A DNA stretch of 64,000 nt from Williamsia faeni (GTDB taxonomy: Bacteria; Actinomycetota; Actinomycetes; Mycobacteriales; Mycobacteriaceae). Numbering within the stretch: position 1 is the stretch's first letter; every line of letters begins with the position of its first letter. Location: positions 110,074 through 174,073 of the forward strand of contig QJJF01000006.1 in assembly GCA_003202005.1 (NCBI GenBank), read 5' to 3'. This document shows, piece after piece, positions 33,223-44,866 of this stretch. Position numbers and translations under genes: made by a program. The notes under the pieces were generated by a model. The model saw only the letters and a program-made list of their open reading frames with translations. It had not been told where the DNA came from and did not search any database.

Positions 33223-33305
33223 GGAAAACCCGGATACCAGCAGTACGACGCGTACTGCCCGTTCCTGGTTCCTTTCGGAACAGAACAGCGGTATCCGGGT
33301 TTTCC
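33223..33305 (-). other. 83-bp three-way-junction element (possible structured RNA) downstream of secA1
   Basis: Perfect 16-bp arms (33223-33238 and 33290-33305, GGAAAACCCGGATACC and its complement) enclose two further hairpins. One has arms CAGTACG/CGTACTG (33241-33257). The other has inner stem GTTCC/GGAAC and outer GTTC/GAAC (33261-33286). Read on the secA1 strand, the second hairpin closes on GAAA, a stable GNRA tetraloop. No T-run follows, so it is not a standard terminator. It could be a 3' UTR structure, a small RNA, a processed secA1 tail or a small mobile palindromic element. Confidence 0.7.
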
Positions 33306-33314
33306 AGCGCTACG

Positions 33315-33373
33315 TTGTCAGCGCCGCGGTGTCAGCGCCGCGGTGTCAGCGCCGCGGTGTCAGCGCCGCGGTG

Positions 33374-33380
<7 letters not shown>
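33315..33380. repeat. 14-bp tandem repeat overlapping the secA1 stop codon
   Basis: The unit GTGTCAGCGCCGCG is repeated four times head to tail (first copy with one change), and a fifth partial copy enters the secA1 coding end. On the minus strand each unit contains CGCTGA, so the repeat multiplies the secA1 stop codon and its context. This looks like slippage amplification of the gene's own 3' end. Confidence 0.9.
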
Positions 33381-36202
<2,822 letters not shown>

Positions 36203-36238
36203 TGGTAATTCCCTCTATCCGGTCGACTACACACGAAA

Positions 36239-36300
36239 TCCGACCTACAGATTCCCGCAGGTCGGACTCCATGGTAGCCAGCGACTCGGTCGACCGAGTC
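36239..36300. promoter_or_regulatory. Hairpin and 18-bp palindrome between hpf and secA1
   Basis: TCCGACCT/AGGTCGGA (36239-36266) forms an 8-bp stem with a 12-base loop. Further upstream of secA1, GACTCGGTCGACCGAGTC (36283-36300) is a perfect 18-base palindrome with no spacer. The palindrome may be a repressor site for secA1 or part of hpf termination. No regulator is suggested by the sequence. Confidence 0.5.
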
Positions 36301-36332
36301 ACGCGAGGCGAATCAACGGCCCCGCCGCCCTC

Positions 36333-37094
36333 TCAGGCGAGGCGGATCAGGCCGTAATCGAACGCATGCCTGCGGTAGACGACGGTCGGTTTGTCTGATT
36401 CCTTGTCGTGGAAGAGGAAGAAGTCATGTCCGACCAATTCCATCTCGTAAAGGGCGTCGTCGACGGACATCGGATCAGCAGGGTGGTCTTTCACCCGGAT
36501 GATCTGTCCTGGACCCGCTGCTTCCGGATTGTGGTCGGCCCAGCGGTCTTCGGCGCTCTGTTGCGCCGGGGCATTACCGTTCAGCGACGGATCGGCCGCT
36601 GCGGTGGCTTCGGCCACAGAAATGGGTGTTCTGAGACCGTGGTGGACCTTACGACGATCTTTGGTCCGGCGGAGCCGCGATTCCAGTTTGGACAATGCGG
36701 CATCGAGTGCGGCGTAGAAGTTGTCTGCGCAAGCCTCTCCTCGGACCACTGGGCCTTTGCCCCGTGCGGTGATCTCGAGTCGTTGACAGATCTTGGACTG
36801 ACGGCGATTTCGCTCGTGGTGAAGTTCGACATCAAACCGGAAGATCCTCGGATCGAACCGTTCCACCCGGGACAGTTTGTCCATCACATGTATGCGGAAG
36901 TGGTTGGGGATTTCGACGTTGCGGCCACTGACCTGCACTTCGGCGTCAGGGCGGGAGAGTTCTTCGGACGAGTCGGTTCGGACGTATATGCCGGGATCAA
37001 ACGGGTCGGTTCGGGTGGTGGTGTCGGGACTCGTGCTGGAATCCGCGCTTTCAACAGATTCGGAAACGGCTGTTTTGCCGACGCTTGTTGTCAC
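36333..37094 (-). CDS. hpf: Long-form ribosome hibernation promoting factor
   Basis: This factor binds the 30S decoding region and dimerises ribosomes (or silences monomers) in stationary phase and stress. After a disordered acidic N-terminus (residues 1-50), the S30AE domain runs from about 50 to 150 (AEVQVSGRNVEIPNHFRIHVMDKLSRVERF ... HHERN). A linker follows, then the C-terminal dimerisation domain SVDDALYEMELVGHDFFLFHDKESDKP with the conserved VVYRRHAFDYGLIRL end. The GTG start is eight bases after AGGAGG. The position before secA1 matches M. tuberculosis Rv3241c. The 298 bases upstream contain no gene and presumably hold its promoter, but I could not assign boxes. Confidence 0.93.
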   Translation of the reverse strand: MTTSVGKTAVSESVESADSSTSPDTTTRTDPFDPGIYVRTDSSEELSRPDAEVQVSGRNVEIPNHFRIHVMDKLSRVERFDPRIFRFDVELHHERNRRQSKICQRLEITARGKGPVVRGEACADNFYAALDAALSKLESRLRRTKDRRKVHHGLRTPISVAEATAAADPSLNGNAPAQQSAEDRWADHNPEAAGPGQIIRVKDHPADPMSVDDALYEMELVGHDFFLFHDKESDKPTVVYRRHAFDYGLIRLA

Positions 37095-37392
37095 TTGCGA
37101 TACCTCCTGGATCGGTGAACAAAGATCCCGGTCCCCGCAGCGCGCACACTCGGGCAACCGGTCTGTGAGTTGGGCTCTCACCTCCCCCGGTCGCCTCTGG
37201 CTTCGGCAACCTTTGTGCGGCTAACTGACGCACCTCCGACCGTAGTCCCCCGGCCAACTGTTCGCCACAGTTTCGCCCCTGCACGTTCATCGACCCGTTC
37301 CCGCCGGTCATCCGATCAAGCGACGTTTCGCTTTGTCCGAATGGCTTTGGCCAGCACATCGTTTCGCCGCGGTCAAGGCCACAGCCCGGCGA

Positions 37393-38076
37393 TCACGCGG
37401 CAGCGATCACCAGCACGAGGTGCACCTCGACGCCGGCATTCGCCAGAACCGAGACGGACTCGGCCACGGTTGCCCCGGTCGTCAGCACGTCGTCGAGCAG
37501 GACAACCGCGGCATCAAGGCCGTAGACCGCCGAGAAGCGGCTGCGAACGCTGCGGCGGATCCGGATCGCGCCGGTGAGATTGTCACCGCGCTCGCCTGCC
37601 GACAGGTGCGCCGAGTCACGCGCCCACATCGACGTCACGAGCAGCGGCGTCACCTCGACCCGGCCACCCAGTACACGGGCCGCGGAGCCGGCGATCGCCG
37701 TGACCGGATCACCTCCACGACGCCGCGCCGACATCCGTCTGGTCGGCGCCGGGATCAGCAACAGACGTTCGGCAGCGGGTAGTTCAGACCAGCGGTCGAG
37801 TGCCAGCAGGGCCGTGGCCACGGCCCGGCCCAACGGGACGGACAGGTCGCTGCGGCCGCGCTCCTTGAGCTCGAGGATCGCCTGCCGGCGGACACCGGAG
37901 TACCGCCCCAGCGCGTACGCAGGGACAGGCAATGCCACCCGGGTCCGAACCTCGATCGGCGCATCGGCGATCTCCCGGGCGCACGTACGACACCACCGGG
38001 TCCCGGGTCTGGCGCATCCACCGCACTGCAACGGAACCACCAGATCAACGAGTGCCGGCCACACCCGCTCGACCAT
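37393..38076 (-). CDS. ComF-family phosphoribosyltransferase-like protein
   Basis: This 227-residue ComF/GntX-type protein has an N-terminal cysteine knuckle, VPLQCGGCARPGTRWCRTCAREI (residues 16-38), likely to bind zinc. The C-terminal phosphoribosyltransferase domain contains LLIPAPTRRMSARRRGGDP and the PRPP loop VVLLDDVLTTGATVAES near residue 198. ComF proteins are linked to DNA uptake or repair in other bacteria; the role in actinobacteria is unclear. The ATG giving MVERVWPALVDLVV is the first good start clear of lpqB, but the ribosome site is weak and 133 bases separate it from lpqB. M. tuberculosis Rv3242c occupies the same position. Confidence 0.88.
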   Translation of the reverse strand: MVERVWPALVDLVVPLQCGGCARPGTRWCRTCAREIADAPIEVRTRVALPVPAYALGRYSGVRRQAILELKERGRSDLSVPLGRAVATALLALDRWSELPAAERLLLIPAPTRRMSARRRGGDPVTAIAGSAARVLGGRVEVTPLLVTSMWARDSAHLSAGERGDNLTGAIRIRRSVRSRFSAVYGLDAAVVLLDDVLTTGATVAESVSVLANAGVEVHLVLVIAAA

Positions 38077-38209
38077 GGTCGGAAATGATGCCCGGAGCCG
38101 CGCCCCCGGGGCACCCGGCCCGCCGTCGCCGAGCAGACCTGTCCACAGATCGCCGCCCTCTCCACAGGCACACCGGATCGTGGTCCGGCAGTCCGCGTGG
38201 TGCAGAAAA

Positions 38210-39982
38210 CTAATGTGGCAGAACAGGTATTGCCGCCGAGCCCATCGTCGGCGGAACCTCGCTCCAATACTGGTCCGGCTCATCACTGGTCCCACCGAGG
38301 CGCAGGACACCTCGACTGTCGGCCGCGTAGATGGTCGACGGACTTGCGGCAACGGCCGTCACCGGCGGGGTCAGGTTGCCACTGGGCAACGCTCCCGGCG
38401 GCATCCCGTCGATCCGTAGCTGCACCACCGGTCCCTCGGTCGAGCTGCGCCCGACCACCAGTTTCTCGCTGCTCAACCAGTCCAGCGACACCGCGCCGAC
38501 GATGTTCAGGGCCTCCGCACCCAGCGGGTTCGCCAGCAGCAGTCTGCCGTCGGCACTGTCCTCGATGATCGCGAGCACCACCTGGCCACCGACGATCAGC
38601 GCGGCGCGTGCGCCGTCCGGGGACACCTGCAACTCGGTGATCGGGCCCTGTGCCACTGCCCGGATCGCCGACGAATCGACTTCTTTCTCGGTGACCTGAC
38701 TATTGCCCGACATCTGCGTGATCTGGGTGACCCGCGTCTCGTCGACGACCGCCCACACGGTTTGCGAATCACCGGCAAATGAGGGTCGCGTGATCCGCTC
38801 GCCCTCGATCACGGGTGTCACGCCGGCACCATAGTCACCGATCGAGAGCGCCAACGCCGGTGCCGGGCCCGGTGCGGGGTTCCGCGACACCGTTGCCACC
38901 CGCCCACCGTCCGCCGAGAGGTCGGCCGAGGTCAGATCCCGGGTCTCGCCCAACGCACCCGGGACCGGTGTCAGGGCATCATCCGCGACGAGCTGGAACG
39001 AACCGCCCTGCACCACGTGCAGGCCCACCGGGCTGCTCGGTGGATGCGGATTGAGCGACTCCACGTCCTTTGTCTGCCATCCACCCGCGTAACGCTCGTT
39101 CAACGGCGCGCCGTCGGCATCGATCACGTACGGGCCGCTGATGTCGGCATCACTGAGCGTCCAGATGATCTGCGCCGCCAGGCGATTACGCTCGGCACCA
39201 CCGAGCGCGCTCAGACCGACCAGGTCGATCCGGATGCCGCCCCCGGTGAGCGACTCGATCGATCCACGCAACGACGACCGGGCCGGGAACTCATTCGTGA
39301 CAGCACCGCGGAGGTCGTCGACAGGTCCGGCGATCAGCGCCCCGACCAGCTGATCGGCCAATTGGTCGCTGCCCGAGTAGAACCAGCGGGGGTCGGCGAC
39401 CAGATGCTGATCGTCGTTGCTCGGGAAATAGAGCACGTGCGGCCGGTACGACGCCTCGAACTGTTCGCGGTCCATGATCACGCCGGCCGGCAATGGCCCG
39501 TTGATCCGCCACTCGCCGTCGACCCTGGTCAGCGACAACCGGATCTCGATGCGTCCCGAACTCGGGATGAGCTGCCCGCTCGGATGGAGTACGCCGGTGT
39601 TCTCGCCGTTGACCCGGACGGTGATCGTGTCGTTGGTGCGGGCGTCGGACAGGACGTTGATCTCGTCGAGCAGCAGTGCGCCACCCTGGTCGTCCCACGT
39701 ATCGGAGGCGTCCTTGGTCAGGAACTGCCGGGCCGCGAGATGATCCGAACCAGGTTGCGCGGAGGCTTTGAGGTAGCTCCGGACCAGCGCCTCCGGATCC
39801 ATCCCGGGCCCCGGCGTCGGGACGTTGGTGGTCGGCTGCCGGCGCTCGAGCGATCCGAGCGGCTGCGGGCTGGAATTGTTCGGAATCGAGACGCAGGCCG
39901 ACAACAGCGATACCAGGATCCCCATCACCAGCCCGGCGCAGAGTCGGCGACGACCAGCGCGCCGACGCGTCACACGGCCCAT
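38210..39982 (-). CDS. lpqB: Lipoprotein LpqB, MtrB accessory
   Basis: LpqB is an exported lipoprotein that interacts with the extracellular part of the MtrB sensor kinase and influences MtrA signalling and cell division. The 590-residue chain has a basic N-region, a hydrophobic stretch ending in the lipobox LLSAC near residue 29, and a GerMN-like domain (RSYLKASAQPGSDHLAARQFL onwards). The C-terminal half is propeller-like. The ATG giving MGRVTRRRAGRRR is six bases after GAGGTGAG; a longer GTG start overlapping the mtrB stop (40036) would place 18 extra residues before the signal peptide. It is the third gene of the mtrA-mtrB-lpqB operon, conserved across actinobacteria. Confidence 0.95.
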   Translation of the reverse strand: MGRVTRRRAGRRRLCAGLVMGILVSLLSACVSIPNNSSPQPLGSLERRQPTTNVPTPGPGMDPEALVRSYLKASAQPGSDHLAARQFLTKDASDTWDDQGGALLLDEINVLSDARTNDTITVRVNGENTGVLHPSGQLIPSSGRIEIRLSLTRVDGEWRINGPLPAGVIMDREQFEASYRPHVLYFPSNDDQHLVADPRWFYSGSDQLADQLVGALIAGPVDDLRGAVTNEFPARSSLRGSIESLTGGGIRIDLVGLSALGGAERNRLAAQIIWTLSDADISGPYVIDADGAPLNERYAGGWQTKDVESLNPHPPSSPVGLHVVQGGSFQLVADDALTPVPGALGETRDLTSADLSADGGRVATVSRNPAPGPAPALALSIGDYGAGVTPVIEGERITRPSFAGDSQTVWAVVDETRVTQITQMSGNSQVTEKEVDSSAIRAVAQGPITELQVSPDGARAALIVGGQVVLAIIEDSADGRLLLANPLGAEALNIVGAVSLDWLSSEKLVVGRSSTEGPVVQLRIDGMPPGALPSGNLTPPVTAVAASPSTIYAADSRGVLRLGGTSDEPDQYWSEVPPTMGSAAIPVLPH

Positions 39983-40028
39983 CGTCATCTCACCTCGCCT
40001 TTGCCCGTCGGCTGCCACCTTCTGCCCC

Positions 40029-41696
40029 TCACTCACCGGAGGACCCCGGATCCCGGGGTGCGCGACGCGAACCCGGGGGTTTGAGCGGCAGCGGGCTGCC
40101 CAGCACCTTGTGGCCGCGGACGAGTGGCAGGGTCAACCGGAAGCACGCACCGTTGCCCGGTTCGCCCCAGGCCTCGAGCCGGCCCTGATGAAGTCTGGCG
40201 TCTTCGACACTGATGGCCAACCCCAGGCCGGTACCGCCGGAGCGGCGGAAGCGGGACGGGTCGGACCGCCAGAATCGATTGAACACCAGCTTTTCCTCAC
40301 CCGGCCGCAGACCGATGCCCCGGTCGCGCACGGTGATGGCCACCGCGTCCCCATCCGTGCGCATGGTCAGCGTCACCGGCTGCTGATCGCCGTGATCGAT
40401 CGCATTGGCCAGCAGGTTGCGCAAGATCCGCTCCACCCGCCGAGGGTCGACCTCGGCGATGATCGGGTCGTCCGGGAGATCCAGGATCAGCTCGGTGTTG
40501 GTCTCTTCGGCGAGGTGCCGCACGGTCTTCACCGCGGCATCGATCGGGATCGTCATGTTCAGCCTGTCCGCCGACAGCTCGGCGACACCGGCATCGTGGC
40601 GGGAGATCTCCAACAGTTCGCCGAGCAGGGTCTCGAACCGTTCGAGTTCCATGTCGAGCAGTTCGACGGATCGCTTCAGAACCGGTTCGAGGTCGTCGCG
40701 ACTCTCGTAAAGGACGTCGGCGGCCATCCGGACCGTCGTCAACGGGGTCCGCAATTCATGGGAGACGTCGGAGGTGAACTGCCGTTGCAACCCACCGAAC
40801 TCTTCGAGGTGGGAAATCTGTTTCGACAGGCTTTCGGCCATGTCGTTGAAGGACATGGCGAGCCGGGCCATGTCGTCCTCGCCACGCACCGGCATTCGCT
40901 CGTTCAGCCTGCCGTCGGCGAAGCGGACAGCGATCCGCGACGCCGAACGGACCGGGATCACCACCTGACGGGACACCAGGATGGCGATCGCGGCCAGCAG
41001 ACCGAGCAACACCAGGAAACCGGTGAAGATCGTGCCGCGGACCAGGGAGACGGTGCTCTCCTCATTCGTCAGCGGAAAGACCAGATACAGCTCGAGACCG
41101 GGGATGTCGGTGTTGGTCGGGCTGCCGATGATCAGCGCCGGAATCTGCTGACCATTCGATCCGGTGACCGACGAATACCGATACGCGATCTGGCCGCCCT
41201 GAACCATCGAACGCAGGTTCTCGGGGATCTCGCCGATCGAACCGACACCGGTGGGTCCGGTCGGGCCAGAACTCGGTACCAGCAACACCGTGTCGAACGT
41301 ACCGACAGAACCCGAGCTCTCACCCGAATCGATGCCCGTGTCGGTCAGGATCGACCGGGTCTGGCGCAGGCGATTGAGCAGCGATGCATCCGCGTCGGCT
41401 CCCGTCAGATCACGTTCGACGGCGAGTCGGGTGCGCTCGAGTTGCTCGGTCGCGGCCTGGAGCTTGAGGTCGAGCAGACGGTCGGTGATCTGACTGGTGA
41501 GCACAAACGCGAGGATCAACACGACCACAAACGCGAGGATCAACACGACCACAAACGACAACACGAGGGTCGACACGACCACTCGCAACTGCAGGGATCG
41601 CCGCCACATCTGGGCGACGAACCTGCCGACCGAGCCCACTCGGCGCATCGCCGGTCCGAACGTCCCGTTGATGCGGCGCCGTGGGCGTCCGATCAC
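40029..41696 (-). CDS. mtrB: Sensor histidine kinase MtrB with duplicated membrane-helix segment
   Basis: MtrB phosphorylates MtrA and controls cell-wall metabolism and division. The 555-residue chain has a first membrane helix near residues 38-62, an extracytoplasmic domain, and a second helix near residues 222-245 ([20 protein letters not shown]). HAMP, HisKA ([20 protein letters not shown]) and HATPase domains follow ([34 protein letters not shown]). The first helix contains VVVLILAF twice in tandem, eight residues more than M. tuberculosis MtrB at this point. The GTG start overlaps the mtrA stop by four bases (GTGA). It lies within the mtrA-mtrB-lpqB operon. All catalytic residues look intact. 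Confidence 0.97.
   Translation of the reverse strand: MIGRPRRRINGTFGPAMRRVGSVGRFVAQMWRRSLQLRVVVSTLVLSFVVVLILAFVVVLILAFVLTSQITDRLLDLKLQAATEQLERTRLAVERDLTGADADASLLNRLRQTRSILTDTGIDSGESSGSVGTFDTVLLVPSSGPTGPTGVGSIGEIPENLRSMVQGGQIAYRYSSVTGSNGQQIPALIIGSPTNTDIPGLELYLVFPLTNEESTVSLVRGTIFTGFLVLLGLLAAIAILVSRQVVIPVRSASRIAVRFADGRLNERMPVRGEDDMARLAMSFNDMAESLSKQISHLEEFGGLQRQFTSDVSHELRTPLTTVRMAADVLYESRDDLEPVLKRSVELLDMELERFETLLGELLEISRHDAGVAELSADRLNMTIPIDAAVKTVRHLAEETNTELILDLPDDPIIAEVDPRRVERILRNLLANAIDHGDQQPVTLTMRTDGDAVAITVRDRGIGLRPGEEKLVFNRFWRSDPSRFRRSGGTGLGLAISVEDARLHQGRLEAWGEPGNGACFRLTLPLVRGHKVLGSPLPLKPPGSRRAPRDPGSSGE
41503..41550. repeat. 24-bp tandem duplication in mtrB
   Basis: Two exact 24-base units (41503-41526 and 41527-41550), each containing GCGAGGATCAACACGACC, encode VVVLILAF twice. 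A degenerate third start of the unit (ACAAACGAC) follows. The exact identity suggests a recent slippage event. Confidence 0.95.
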
Positions 41697-42376
41697 GGCG
41701 GTCCGGCCTTGTAGCCGACCCCCCTCACGGTGAGAACCACTTCAGGGTTCTCCGGATCTGTCTCGACTTTGGCCCGCAGGCGCTGCACGTGCACATTGAC
41801 CAGCCTAGTATCCGCCGGATGGCGGTAGCCCCACACCTGCTCGAGCAGCACGTCGCGGGTGAACACCTGCCGCGGCTTGCGCGCCAGGGCGACCAGGAGG
41901 TCGAACTCGAGCGGCGTCAGTGAGATGGGCACGCCCTCGCGGGTCACCTTGTGCGCCGGGACGTCGATCTCGATGGGCCCGATGGCGAGCAACTCGGCAG
42001 GTTCGTCCTCGGTGCGCCGCAACCGGGCGCGCACGCGGGCCACCAGCTCTTTGGGCTTGAACGGCTTGACCATGTAGTCGTCGGCGCCGGACTCGAGCCC
42101 GAGGACCACGTCCACGGTGTCCGACTTCGCCGTCAGCATCACAATCGGCACACCGGAATCCGCGCGCAATACGCGGCACACGTCGATGCCGTTCATGCCG
42201 GGCAACATCAGGTCGAGCAATACCAGATCCGGCCGGATCTCCCGGACTGCGGTGAGGGCCTGGGTGCCGTCGCCGACGACAAAAGGCTCAAAGCCCTCTC
42301 CGCGCAACACGATGGTGAGCATCTCCGCCAATGCCGCATCATCGTCCACAACCAGAATCCTGGGTTTCATTTGCAT
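41693..42376 (-). CDS. mtrA: Response regulator MtrA
   Basis: This 227-residue OmpR/PhoB-type response regulator is essential in mycobacteria. It controls genes for cell-wall hydrolases (ripA, rpf), dnaA and division. The receiver domain has the acidic pocket VVDDDAAL, the phosphorylated aspartate in VLLDLMLPG near residue 55, and the switch residues in MLTAKSD and [10 protein letters not shown]. The winged-helix domain contains [22 protein letters not shown] and [15 protein letters not shown]. The chain is almost identical to M. tuberculosis MtrA over its whole length. A second in-frame ATG two codons downstream is also possible. It overlaps mtrB by four bases and diverges from tmk across 97 bases containing GTGAC-N12-GTCAC. 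Confidence 0.98.
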   Translation of the reverse strand: MQMKPRILVVDDDAALAEMLTIVLRGEGFEPFVVGDGTQALTAVREIRPDLVLLDLMLPGMNGIDVCRVLRADSGVPIVMLTAKSDTVDVVLGLESGADDYMVKPFKPKELVARVRARLRRTEDEPAELLAIGPIEIDVPAHKVTREGVPISLTPLEFDLLVALARKPRQVFTRDVLLEQVWGYRHPADTRLVNVHVQRLRAKVETDPENPEVVLTVRGVGYKAGPP

Positions 42377-42473
42377 ATCGTGTCACCGAATCGTTGCAAT
42401 GTGTGCGTGACGCGCCGACTTTCGTCACCTGGGCTGTGGCACCCCGCTTCCCAAGACAGTTAGTCTCGACGGT

Positions 42474-43109
42474 GTGGGCGTATTGATCGCAGTAGAGGGC
42501 TTGGACGGCGCCGGTAAACACACCCTGGTGTCGGGACTCGTAAACCGTTGGGCCGCAGAGGGTTATCGCGTTGCGACCATCACCTTCCCGAGGTATTCGG
42601 AATCAGTGACCGCCGACATCGCAGCGGAGGCATTGCACGGCGAGCACGGCGATCTGAGGTCGAGCGTGAACGCAATGGCGTTGCTGTTTGCGCTAGATCG
42701 CAAAGACGCCGATGCGGGACTACGGAAGTTGTTGTCCGCCAACGACGCCGTGATCCTCGACCGGTATGTCGCATCGAATGCCGCGTACAGTGCGGCCCGT
42801 CTCGGGCAAGGCGACGATGGCGAAGTGGTCGAATGGGTGACCGCTCTCGAGTTCGGGCGTTTCGGTCTGGCCGTACCCGACCACCACCTACTGCTCGACG
42901 TGCCGACCGAACTTGCGATCGACCGGGCCAAGTCGCGCGCCGCGACCGACGTCTCGCGCACCCGCGACCACTACGAACGCGATCACGTTCTGCAGGAACG
43001 CACGGCGCTGGTCTACCGCGGTCTGGCCGACCGGGGCTGGATGTCTCCATGGTCACGACTTGGTACCGAACCCGACCCCGATCTGGCCGATCGGCTCATA
43101 TCCATCTGA
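42474..43109 (+). CDS. tmk: Thymidylate kinase
   Basis: Tmk phosphorylates dTMP to dTDP for DNA synthesis. The 211-residue chain has the P-loop VEGLDGAGKHTLVSGL near residue 8 and the substrate-binding FPRYSESVTADIAAEALHGEHGD, typical of the mycobacterial branch. It also has the DR(Y/H) motif LDRYVASNAAYSA near residue 93 and a LID region RTRDHYERD. The GTG start gives VGVLIAVEGLDG; M. tuberculosis Tmk starts at MLIAIEG, so a slightly later start is possible. In M. tuberculosis tmk is transcribed with mtrA in the same direction; here it is inverted and diverges from mtrA. Confidence 0.95.
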   Translation: MGVLIAVEGLDGAGKHTLVSGLVNRWAAEGYRVATITFPRYSESVTADIAAEALHGEHGDLRSSVNAMALLFALDRKDADAGLRKLLSANDAVILDRYVASNAAYSAARLGQGDDGEVVEWVTALEFGRFGLAVPDHHLLLDVPTELAIDRAKSRAATDVSRTRDHYERDHVLQERTALVYRGLADRGWMSPWSRLGTEPDPDLADRLISI

Positions 43110-43229
43110 TATTCAGCGGATTTGGTCACAACCCCATCAAGAGAACGTAACGCCGACCGTGACGTGCCCGGCTGCGCCACCACCTATCGCTAGCGTCTGG
43201 GGATAGTCGCAGTCGGATGGGAGGTCTTG

Positions 43230-43745
43230 ATGATCCATCTCCCGGTCCATGTCGGCCACCATCACGGATCTCACTCCACCGCACCGGTGCCCGTGCGGCC
43301 CATCGCGGCGATCACAGCTGGTGTCCTGCTCGTCAACATCGTGCTCCTCTGGATGGCCTTCGGCCTCCGCGGCGGTCCGCCGAGCGACTCCGCGCAGATC
43401 GAAGAACTCGTCCACCGTCAGATCACCGCGCTCAACGACCGCGACCCGGCCGCGCTGCAACTCACGTACTGTGCCGAGAGCGGTCCGATCGGCGCACTGA
43501 TCATCGACACCCTGGGACCCGCCGACTCCGGGAGCACAGTAGATGTCGCCCGGATAACCGACATTCGGTTCATCGGTTCATCGCCGGCGGATCTGGCCAC
43601 CGCAAGCGTCACATTGACTGTCTCCGGCACCGGGAACGAGGCGTTGTCGACACCGCCACAGTCCGTCTCGTATTTCAAGCGCGAGGAAACCGGCTGGAAG
43701 ATGTGCCAACAGAACGATCTGCAACAGTTCACTCGATATCTTTGA
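43230..43745 (+). CDS. Membrane-anchored Rv0361-like protein, paralogue 1
   Basis: This 171-residue protein has a histidine-rich N-terminus (HVGHHHGSHS) and one membrane helix near residues 25-46 (IAAITAGVLLVNIVLLWMAF). An exported NTF2-like/DUF4878-type domain follows, with cysteines in LTYCAES and KMCQQND that could pair. The ATG is five bases after GGGAGG. Two further genes downstream share the layout (short cytoplasmic N-terminus, one helix, C-terminal domain with two conserved cysteines), so the three arose by duplication. The family includes Rv0361-type membrane proteins of unknown function. The set separates tmk from sahH, which are adjacent in M. tuberculosis. Confidence 0.8.
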   Translation: MIHLPVHVGHHHGSHSTAPVPVRPIAAITAGVLLVNIVLLWMAFGLRGGPPSDSAQIEELVHRQITALNDRDPAALQLTYCAESGPIGALIIDTLGPADSGSTVDVARITDIRFIGSSPADLATASVTLTVSGTGNEALSTPPQSVSYFKREETGWKMCQQNDLQQFTRYL

Positions 43746-43932
43746 TCATCCGTTGCCCCCTCTGAACGAACGGACAACCGCGCGGCGACACGAACGCGGC
43801 GTGGGCACCATGAGGTGTTCGGTGTCGTCCTCGCGCCGTAAAGTTCGCAGTCAGCGAACTCACCCCGTACGCACCCAAAGCCCTGTCCCGACCGTCCTCA
43901 TCCTGCCTGCCTGATCCCGCTCGGAGGTCTCC

Positions 43933-44823
43933 ATGACGCAACCACCCAACGGACCATCCGGATCCGGTGACAACCCGGACAACTCGGGATGGGGCCAGGG
44001 CCCGGACCGCGGACCGAATCAACCGGGTCGGGGCGACCAGTCCCCGTCAGAACCGACGTGGGGTGGACAGACCGGATCCGAACCCACCTGGTCCGGAGCT
44101 CCGGGAGCCGGGCCCGATTGGGGTCAGACCCAACCACCCCAGAACCCACCACCCCAGAACCAGCCTCCGCAGTATGAGCCGACTGCCGAGTATCGGCCGG
44201 ACCAGTCCGGCACCGGATATGGCACGGGATATGGCACCGGCTACGGAACGGGCTACGGCACCGGATACGGAGCCACCACGCCACCACCGGCCGGACCTGG
44301 TGGGACGGGACCGGCCGGTTACGGTCCCCCACCGACCGGACCCAAGCCACCGAGCAAGACACCGTGGATCATCGGGATCGCCGCCGCCGCAGTGGTTGTG
44401 GTGGTCCTCGCAGTGGTTCTGTTCGTGACCCTCGGCAGCGACTCCGATCCCAAGGCCGACCCGGTACTGCCGACCACCACGTCACAGTCATCTCAGGAAG
44501 AGGCCGAGCAGCAGATCGAGGATGCGATCCGGACGTACACCATCGCGTTCAGCGACGCCGACTGGGACACCGCGCTGGCGGTCACCTGCGGGGCCGAGCA
44601 GGACATCATCCGCGACCTCCAATCGGACACCAGCGTCGAACTGAACGACATGCAACTGAACTCCGTGACCGGCATCGTGGTCAACGGCAACACCGGCGAG
44701 GCCACCGTGTCACTGACCTATGTCGACCCGGCCGACCAGAGCCCGGTCAAGACCAGTCAATTCACCTTCACCATGGAGAATCGACTGGAAACCTGGAAGA
44801 TCTGCGACACCCGCGAGATCTGA
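43933..44823 (+). CDS. Membrane-anchored Rv0361-like protein with GTGY repeats, paralogue 2
   Basis: This 296-residue protein has a long cytoplasmic low-complexity region (residues 1-140, rich in Pro, Gly, Gln and Tyr) with five consecutive GTGY repeats. A membrane helix follows near residues 141-165 (IIGIAAAAVVVVVLAVVLFVTL), then an exported domain of about 120 residues with cysteines in AVTCGAE and KICDTRE. GGAGG precedes the ATG. The Pro/Gly-rich prefix resembles those of mycobacterial membrane proteins that mediate protein-protein contacts or phosphorylation, but no function is established. A 43-base gap separates it from paralogue 3, so the two are probably co-transcribed. Confidence 0.82.
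   Translation: MTQPPNGPSGSGDNPDNSGWGQGPDRGPNQPGRGDQSPSEPTWGGQTGSEPTWSGAPGAGPDWGQTQPPQNPPPQNQPPQYEPTAEYRPDQSGTGYGTGYGTGYGTGYGTGYGATTPPPAGPGGTGPAGYGPPPTGPKPPSKTPWIIGIAAAAVVVVVLAVVLFVTLGSDSDPKADPVLPTTTSQSSQEEAEQQIEDAIRTYTIAFSDADWDTALAVTCGAEQDIIRDLQSDTSVELNDMQLNSVTGIVVNGNTGEATVSLTYVDPADQSPVKTSQFTFTMENRLETWKICDTREI
44209..44268 (+). repeat. Five 12-bp repeats encoding GTGY
   Basis: Five tandem units of the form GGNACNGGNTAY encode Gly-Thr-Gly-Tyr five times in the cytoplasmic tail of paralogue 2. The third bases differ between units, so the amino-acid repeat is kept under selection or is older than the other repeats in this window. Confidence 0.9.
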
Positions 44824-44866
44824 CAGTGAACCGGACGCACATCGTCGACCCTGCGGGGAGGAATTC

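Noticed and set aside
33223..33305. tRNA or tmRNA-like gene
   Set aside because: The outer stem is 16 bp instead of 7, there is no anticodon or T-loop consensus and no CCA end; only two inner hairpins are present.
39825..41714. 629-codon open frame opposite mtrB and lpqB
   Set aside because: It spans two well-identified genes on the other strand and shows only repetitive His/Asp/Arg-rich translation, including a copy of the mtrB duplication read in reverse.
42377..42473. MtrA autoregulatory box between mtrA and tmk
   Set aside because: A GTGAC-N12-GTCAC inverted repeat is present, but the direct-repeat layout expected for MtrA sites is not, so I did not annotate it.
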